A stretch of DNA of 64,000 nt from Acidovorax sp. YS12 (lineage in GTDB: Bacteria; Pseudomonadota; Gammaproteobacteria; Burkholderiales; Burkholderiaceae_C), in NCBI GenBank assembly GCA_021496925.1, contig CP053915.1, forward strand, positions 2,743,001 through 2,807,000, in the 5' to 3' direction. The notes below the pieces were generated by a model. That model was not told where the DNA came from and ran no database searches. It saw nothing but the letters and a program-made list of their open reading frames with translations. How positions within the stretch are numbered: position 1 is the first letter of the stretch; each line of letters begins with the position of its first letter. Below are positions 59,389-64,000 of the stretch, one piece after another. The translations under genes were made by a program, and so were the position numbers.

Positions 59389-60996
59389 TCAGCCTGCGCG
59401 CCGGTGCATGGCCTGCGGCTCGCGTTCGAAGGCTTCGAGCAGAAAACGGTCCTGCGGCTTCTCCGACGCGGTCTTTGGAATCTGCGCCAGCACCTGGATG
59501 CCATCAGGCACCATGCCCGCCTCCAACTGCTGGCGGCAAATGGCGAAGAGTTGCTGCGCGTCGAACGCCGCCGCGTCCTTGGGCACCACGGCGGCCACGA
59601 CTTCCTTCTCGCCCGGTGCCAGCCGCGCGCTGGCGATGCCGTAGACGTACACGTCGTCCACCAGGCCGGATTCGGCGATGGCCTTCTCGATGAAGGCGGT
59701 GGCGATGAACTCGCCGTTGCGCCGGATGCCGCTGCCCTGGCGGTAGTCGAAGTAGAGCCAGCCCTCGGCGTCCTCGTGCACCACGTCGCCCATGTGCAGC
59801 CAGCCGTCGGCGCATTTCTTCGCGGAAGCCTCGGGGTTGCCGAAGTACTCCACGGCAAAGGGCTCGCCGCTGGCATGGCGGAACAGCAGCTCACCCTGCT
59901 GGCCGCGCGGCACGTCGTTGCCCGCCTCATCCACGATGCGGTGGCGCAGCGTGGGCGGCGGTTGGCCGATGCTGCCCACCGGGCCCTGGCCGGGATAGTT
60001 GAAGGTGAGCCCTCCTTCGGCCGCGCCGTAGAACTCCAGGATCTGCACGCCGAAGCGCTTCTGGAAGTCCTGCCAGATCGCCGCTGGCATGCCCGCCGAG
60101 ATGACGAAGCGCACCGGGTTGTCGGCATCGCTGGCCTGGGGCGGCTCGGCATAGACCGCCGTGGTCATGCCGCCCAGCAGCGTGAAGCTGGTGGCGCCGT
60201 AGCGGCGCGTGATGTCCCACAGGCGCGACTTGGTGAAGCGCCGCGAGAGCACGCAGCGCAGGCGGCAGGCCAGCGCCGCGCCCAGGGTGAGGAGCTGGGC
60301 GTTGGCGTGTGTGAGCGACAGGCCGGAGTACAGCACGTCGTCCGCGCGGTAGCCAAACAGGCGCAGCGCCAGCGCCGCCGTTTCGCAGTAGCGCCGGTGC
60401 GTCAGCACGATGCCCTTGGGGTCGCCCGTGGTGCCGGAGGTGAAGATGAGTTCGAGCGCACTGTCCGGGTCGGTGGTCAGGATGGGCAGATCGGGCGGGG
60501 CCAGCGGCGCGGCGGCCTCCCAATCCACCACGCCGTCCCAGGCGGACAGGGGCCGGTCGCCCTCGTCGGTGGCAAAGGCCATCACCCAGCGCAGGCCGCC
60601 CAACCGTGGGCGCAGCGGCTGCAAATGGGGCAGCGCGTAGTCGGCGGCGAAGGCGGCGCTGCACTGGCTGCTCGCCAGCAGGAAGTGCAGCTTGTCGCCC
60701 TTGGTGCGCGCGTCGATGGGCACCACGGCGGCGCCCACGATGCTGGCGGCCACCATGGCCTCGACGAACTCGGCGTGGTTGGCCATGAGCAGCGCGATGC
60801 GTTCACCGGGCTGGATGCCCAGATCGAGCATGACTTGGGCCATGCGCCGCCCGTTGTCCCAGAGCTGGCGGTAGCTACGCACCTCGTCGGCGCGCGTGCC
60901 GCCGCCGCCCTCGATGGTCAGCACCGCGAAGTCCGGCAGCTCGGCGGCGCGGTTGGCCACCATGCCCGCCAGGATGTTGTCTGCGTATGCGGTCAT
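59389..60996 (-). CDS. AMP-dependent acyl-CoA synthetase
   Basis: A 535-residue adenylate-forming acyl-CoA synthetase. Motifs: ELIFTSGTTGDPKGIVLTHRRY (P-loop), EFYGAAEGGLTFN, GDVVHEDAEGWLYFDYRQGSGIRRNGEFI (hinge) and the C-terminal KTASEKPQDRFL region, where the catalytic Lys is normally followed by the last helix. Activates a carboxylic acid to its CoA ester in an operon with thiolase, SDRs and an acyl-CoA dehydrogenase. Start at 60996 is the first ATG with family-like sequence, 13 bases after the thiolase stop. Confidence 0.92.
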   Translation of the reverse strand: MTAYADNILAGMVANRAAELPDFAVLTIEGGGGTRADEVRSYRQLWDNGRRMAQVMLDLGIQPGERIALLMANHAEFVEAMVAASIVGAAVVPIDARTKGDKLHFLLASSQCSAAFAADYALPHLQPLRPRLGGLRWVMAFATDEGDRPLSAWDGVVDWEAAAPLAPPDLPILTTDPDSALELIFTSGTTGDPKGIVLTHRRYCETAALALRLFGYRADDVLYSGLSLTHANAQLLTLGAALACRLRCVLSRRFTKSRLWDITRRYGATSFTLLGGMTTAVYAEPPQASDADNPVRFVISAGMPAAIWQDFQKRFGVQILEFYGAAEGGLTFNYPGQGPVGSIGQPPPTLRHRIVDEAGNDVPRGQQGELLFRHASGEPFAVEYFGNPEASAKKCADGWLHMGDVVHEDAEGWLYFDYRQGSGIRRNGEFIATAFIEKAIAESGLVDDVYVYGIASARLAPGEKEVVAAVVPKDAAAFDAQQLFAICRQQLEAGMVPDGIQVLAQIPKTASEKPQDRFLLEAFEREPQAMHRRAG

Positions 60997-61009
60997 TGGT
61001 GTTCCCTCT

Positions 61010-62260
61010 TCAACGGCCCAGCAGCGTGAGGCAGGCCACGGCCTCCTCCACGCCCGCCAGGCCACCGCCGTTTTCCGCCAGCGCGATGCGCGCGCCCGGC
61101 ACCTGGCGCGCCCCGGCCTCGCCGCGCAACTGCGTGACCAGTTCAAAGACCTGCCCCAGCCCCGTCGCGCCGATGGGGTGGCCCTTGCTCTCCAGCCCGC
61201 CCGAGGGGTTGATGGGGATGCGCCCGCCCAGCGTGGTTTCGCCGCGCTCGGCGGCGGGGCCGCCCTGGCCTGGGGGCACCAGGCCCAGCAGTTCGGACTG
61301 CAGGATCTCGCCGATGGCGGTGGCGTCGTGCACCTCGGCCACGCCCACGTCCTGCGGGGCCACGCCCGCCTGTTCGTAGAGCCGGTGCGCGGCCTTGCGC
61401 ACCAGGTGGTTCTCCAAGTCGGCGGCCTCGCGCTCGCTGCCGGTTTGCAGCACGCAGCCCAGCACGCGGATGGCGCGACGCGCGTCGCCCCGCAGGCGCG
61501 CCAGGCCCGCCGCGTTGCAGACGATGGCCGCCGCCGCGCCGTCGCTCACCGGCGAGCACATGGGCAGCGTGAGCGGGTAGCTGATGGGCGGCGCGGCCAG
61601 CACCTGCTCGACGTTCATCGCCTCGCGGTACTGCGCCAGCGGGTTGTGCACCGAGTGCGCGTGGTTCTTGGCCGCCACCGCTGCGAACTGCCGCTGCGTG
61701 GTGCCGAAGGCGCGCATGTGCAGGCGGCCCATGGCAGCGTAGATGTCCATGAACACGCTGTACGGGCGCGGCGACTGGCTGCCCGGCGGCGGCGCGACGC
61801 CCTCGCCCATGGCAAGCAGGCGGGCCTTGCCAGCCTCGGTGTCGTGCACGTCCCAGGCACCGTCGAAGGCGGCGAACATGCGCGCCTTGTCGTCGCTGCA
61901 CATCTTCTCGGCGCCCACGGCCAGCACCACGTCGGCCGCGCCGCTTTGCACGTGCTGCACGGCCAGGTGCAGCGCCGTGCTGGCGCTGGCGCAGGCGTTC
62001 TCCACGTTGACCACGGGGATGCCCCGCACCCCCATGGCGCGCAGCGCGAGCTGGCCGCGCACCATGTGCTGGCCTTCCATGTGGCCCTGCGTGGCGTTGG
62101 CGAAGTAGGCGGCCTGGAGCTGGGCGCGCTCGCACCCGGCGTCCCGCAGCGCGGCCTCCACAGCCTGGCGCGTGAGGTCTTTCACGCTCCAGGCCAGGTG
62201 GCGGCCGAATGGCGTCATGCCGGCGCCGGCGATGTAGATCGAATCCACGGTGTATTCCAA
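61010..62260 (-). CDS. thiolase family protein (SCP-x type)
   Basis: A 416-residue thiolase of the SCP2/SCP-x group. The nucleophilic Cys lies in VVNVENACASASTALH and the His in GLESKGHPIGATG. The C-terminal Cys-containing CGGG motif of classical thiolases is ENGGG here, as is usual in this subgroup. It would release acetyl- or propionyl-CoA from a 3-ketoacyl-CoA, often one with a bulky or branched acyl group. Located between the acyl-CoA ligase and the saccharopine-dehydrogenase-like gene. Confidence 0.92.
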   Translation of the reverse strand: MEYTVDSIYIAGAGMTPFGRHLAWSVKDLTRQAVEAALRDAGCERAQLQAAYFANATQGHMEGQHMVRGQLALRAMGVRGIPVVNVENACASASTALHLAVQHVQSGAADVVLAVGAEKMCSDDKARMFAAFDGAWDVHDTEAGKARLLAMGEGVAPPPGSQSPRPYSVFMDIYAAMGRLHMRAFGTTQRQFAAVAAKNHAHSVHNPLAQYREAMNVEQVLAAPPISYPLTLPMCSPVSDGAAAAIVCNAAGLARLRGDARRAIRVLGCVLQTGSEREAADLENHLVRKAAHRLYEQAGVAPQDVGVAEVHDATAIGEILQSELLGLVPPGQGGPAAERGETTLGGRIPINPSGGLESKGHPIGATGLGQVFELVTQLRGEAGARQVPGARIALAENGGGLAGVEEAVACLTLLGR

Positions 62261-62275
62261 AAAATATAGGTCAAA

Positions 62276-62327
62276 TCGGCCTCCAGCGCTTATGCATCAA
62301 GCGATGGCAGCTATCAATAAGGGAGCA
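62276..62327. repeat. REP-like hairpin (CCAGCGCTT...AAGCGATGGCAGCTAT)
   Basis: Member of the recurrent hairpin family, with one mismatch in the arms, in the 67-base gap between the oxidoreductase stop and the thiolase start. Confidence 0.6.
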
Positions 62328-63443
62328 TCAGAGGCGCTGGACTTCCCAGGACAGGTAGCCCTCGTCCGCCTGCGCCGCGAGCAGCTGGCGCGCGCCCAGG
62401 ATGCGCGCGCCCGAGCCGAAGCCCACGGCCTTGAGCCGTTTGCCCAGCACGCGCTGCGCGGCCTCGGCGGCGAACACGCCGGTCTGCGCATAGGCGCAGC
62501 CGCCGCGCAGAATCACGCTGACCGCCTGCGTGTTGCCGCGCGCCTGGCACGACACCATGCCGCGGTGGATCTCCGGCGTCTCGCGCGGCGGCTCGGCCTG
62601 GGTGATCTGCTGGCCGATGGCGTTGGTCACCAGTTCCTGCGCGGCGGCGTCCAGGTGGCGGTGGTCTTTCTCGAACTGCTGCAGGATGCCCAGCACGGTC
62701 ATCATCATTTCCTGGTTGCCCAGGGAGAACAGCACCTGGCAGTTCTTCACGCGCGGATCCCCGTGGTACCACACGGGCTCGCCCGCGCCGCCCCAGGGCA
62801 TCCCCTTGACGATGCGGTGCACGCCGGGCACCACCACGTCATAGGCCTGCGCCCAGGGCCACTGCACCAATTCGCCGCCCTGCAGGTGGTACATGGGCTT
62901 GGTACACATGCGCAGGAAGGACATGGTCGAGGCCACGCTGATCTGCGCGTCGCCGTAGTACATCAGGTCCAGCGTGTCGATGCCGGGGGTCTCCAGCGCG
63001 ATCTCGGCGGCGATGGCGCCCTCGGTCCACATGTACGAATTGGCCGGGCACAGCGCCAGCTCCTTGCGCGCGAACGCGGCGCCGTACTCCTTTTGCAGGA
63101 ACAGCATCCAGTCCGTCTCGCCCGTGGTGTCGAAGTAGTGGCAGCCCGCGTCCAGCGCCGCCTGCACCACCGGCTCGCCCAGTTGCATGAAGGGGCCGAC
63201 GATGTTGAGCACCACCTTGCGGCCGCGCAGCAGCTCAGTGAGGCTGGCGCGGTCGTGCGCCACGCCCACGCACTGGTAGTCGTGGCCTTCGAGTTCGGGA
63301 ATCGCGGCCATCTCGGCTTTCAAACGATCGGCATTGCGCCCGGCCGCGATGAAGGGAATGCCGCGCTCGGCGAGCTTCCAGGCGGCGAGCTTGCCGGTGT
63401 AGCCGCTGGCGCCGTAGAGGACGACTTGGTATTGCGTTGTCAT
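62328..63443 (-). CDS. saccharopine-dehydrogenase-like oxidoreductase
   Basis: A 371-residue protein with an N-terminal NAD(P)-binding fold (QVVLYGASGYTGKLAAWKLAERG, then FIAAGRNADRLKAEM and VVLNIVGPFMQLGEPVVQAALDAGCHYFDTTGE), as in saccharopine dehydrogenase-like proteins and trans-acting enoyl reductases. The C-terminal half is family-specific. In this operon a role as an enoyl or keto reductase is more likely than lysine metabolism. The ATG at 63443 fits the family start. No recognised substrate. Confidence 0.82.
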   Translation of the reverse strand: MTTQYQVVLYGASGYTGKLAAWKLAERGIPFIAAGRNADRLKAEMAAIPELEGHDYQCVGVAHDRASLTELLRGRKVVLNIVGPFMQLGEPVVQAALDAGCHYFDTTGETDWMLFLQKEYGAAFARKELALCPANSYMWTEGAIAAEIALETPGIDTLDLMYYGDAQISVASTMSFLRMCTKPMYHLQGGELVQWPWAQAYDVVVPGVHRIVKGMPWGGAGEPVWYHGDPRVKNCQVLFSLGNQEMMMTVLGILQQFEKDHRHLDAAAQELVTNAIGQQITQAEPPRETPEIHRGMVSCQARGNTQAVSVILRGGCAYAQTGVFAAEAAQRVLGKRLKAVGFGSGARILGARQLLAAQADEGYLSWEVQRL

Positions 63444-63468
63444 GGTGTGGGTCTCCTTGTGGTGTGGC

Positions 63469-64000
63469 TCAGAGCAGGTCGGGGTCGATGAGGTGGTAGC
63501 CGCCCTTGATGGCGAGGATTTCGTTGCACCCGTCCTCGATGAGCGAGGCGCGCGCGTCGCGCAGGATTTTTTCCACCGGGTAGTCGCGCGCCAGGCCATT
63601 GCCGCCGTGCATCTGCACCGATTCGCTGGCCACCTCGAACGCCGTCTGCGTGGCCGTCACCTTGGCCGCCATGGCCGCCTGCAGCGCCATCACCGGGGCC
63701 TGGAAGTTGTAGTGCAGCACCCGGCGCGAGAGCGCGCACGATGCCTCCACCTTGCGGAACATGTGGAACAGCCGCTGCGCCACCGCCTGGTGGCGGATGA
63801 TGGGCACGCCGCCGGCCTTGCGCTCGTGCGCGTAGCCCAGCGCCAGGTCGTAGGCCGAGCGCGCGCAGCCGGTGAAGACCGCCGACATCAGCCCGTTGGC
63901 CAGCGTGTGCACCAGGTAGGTGGCCTGCTGGTATTGCTCCGGCCCGGCCAGCAAATGTGCCTTGGACAGGCGCACGTTGTCGAAGTAGATCTCGCCCTGG
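63469..64000 (-). CDS. acyl-CoA dehydrogenase (5-prime part outside window)
   Basis: The frame is open to the window edge, so only the C-terminal about 177 residues are visible. They cover the end of the beta domain (QGEIYFDNVRLSKAHLLAG) and the C-terminal helical domain (YDLALGYAHERKAGGVPIIRHQAVAQRLFHMFRKVEAS, QMHGGNGLARDYPVEKILRDAR, IEDGCNEILAIKGGYHL). The usual YEGT catalytic motif is replaced by IEDGCNE, where a Glu is still present. The gene is first in the visible part of the catabolic operon and would introduce a double bond into its acyl-CoA. Confidence 0.88.
   Translation of the reverse strand, partial: QGEIYFDNVRLSKAHLLAGPEQYQQATYLVHTLANGLMSAVFTGCARSAYDLALGYAHERKAGGVPIIRHQAVAQRLFHMFRKVEASCALSRRVLHYNFQAPVMALQAAMAAKVTATQTAFEVASESVQMHGGNGLARDYPVEKILRDARASLIEDGCNEILAIKGGYHLIDPDLL

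Noticed and set aside
56077..61029. A 1650-codon open frame on the + strand
   Set aside because: It runs antisense to four well-supported minus-strand genes and has no recognisable domain. Long antisense open frames are expected at this GC content.
1..64000. CRISPR arrays, tRNA or rRNA genes, integron attC or prophage genes
   Set aside because: I looked for regularly spaced repeats, cloverleaf-like sequences ending in CCA, and phage or integrase genes on both strands and saw none that hold up.

Overview
The window is GC-rich with dense, closely packed, often overlapping genes. The family content suggests a member of the Comamonadaceae (Betaproteobacteria, Burkholderiales; Acidovorax/Comamonas/Delftia-like). 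This is inferred from protein families, a meta-cleavage lower-pathway operon, a LiuR-type leucine/isovalerate locus with aceK, and GC-rich 3-prime repeats; there is no rRNA or other marker to fix the genus. No tRNA, rRNA or CRISPR array was seen.

Layout. 1-4.5 kb: end of an ABC peptide-type binding protein, a SEC-C/DUF4197 pair, polyphosphate kinase 2, and an ImmA/IrrE-like protein whose zinc motif lacks the catalytic Glu. 4.6-9.0 kb: an IclR regulator, an MHS-type transporter, 4-hydroxy-2-oxovalerate aldolase and acylating acetaldehyde dehydrogenase, with operator-like dyads and a terminator upstream. 9.2-25.1 kb: an accessory island. Two near-identical 1282-bp IS5-family elements in the same orientation bracket (i) a 2010-residue exported protein with alpha/alpha-toroid repeats, carboxypeptidase-regulatory-like repeats, a beta-propeller-like part and one CxxCH motif, and (ii) a transglutaminase-fold exported protein ending in an AT-rich hydrophobic tip, overlapped by a small membrane protein gene. 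Behind these lie a displaced second C-terminal cassette with its own small membrane protein and an IS-interrupted third remnant. I read this as a polymorphic-toxin-like locus with an orphan toxin/immunity cassette.

25.2-32.2 kb: DUF421 protein, acyl-CoA dehydrogenase, STAS protein, then an operon with two nucleobase permeases that each carry a C-terminal degenerate GHKL-like domain, an intact RsbW-like anti-sigma ATPase, and a beta-carbonic anhydrase. 32.2-32.7 kb: a MITE inserted at a stop codon, a structured 3-prime repeat and a terminator. 32.7-39.2 kb: LuxE-like, LuxC-adenylation fusion, PaaK-like ligase and GHKL-GNAT fusion, with no luciferase. 39.4-48.7 kb: PP2C/SpoIIE phosphatase with periplasmic sensor, two stand-alone membrane sensors, alanine racemase, GNAT, orphan periplasmic binding protein, and an MFS transporter with an N-terminal sensor. 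STAS, RsbW-like ATPase and PP2C phosphatase are the three parts of a partner-switching circuit, spread around the permeases and the Lux-like cluster.

48.8-56 kb: an operon-like run of liuR, thioesterase, isovaleryl-CoA dehydrogenase, carbonic anhydrase, aceK and thiolase, with two palindromic operators flanking liuR and a divergent metallo-beta-lactamase-fold gene. This links leucine-derived acetyl-CoA to control of isocitrate dehydrogenase. 55.9-64 kb: a palindromic element, a chemotaxis-type transducer, and a beta-oxidation-like gene cluster (two SDRs, acyl-CoA ligase, SCP-x-type thiolase, saccharopine-dehydrogenase-like oxidoreductase, acyl-CoA dehydrogenase running off the window).
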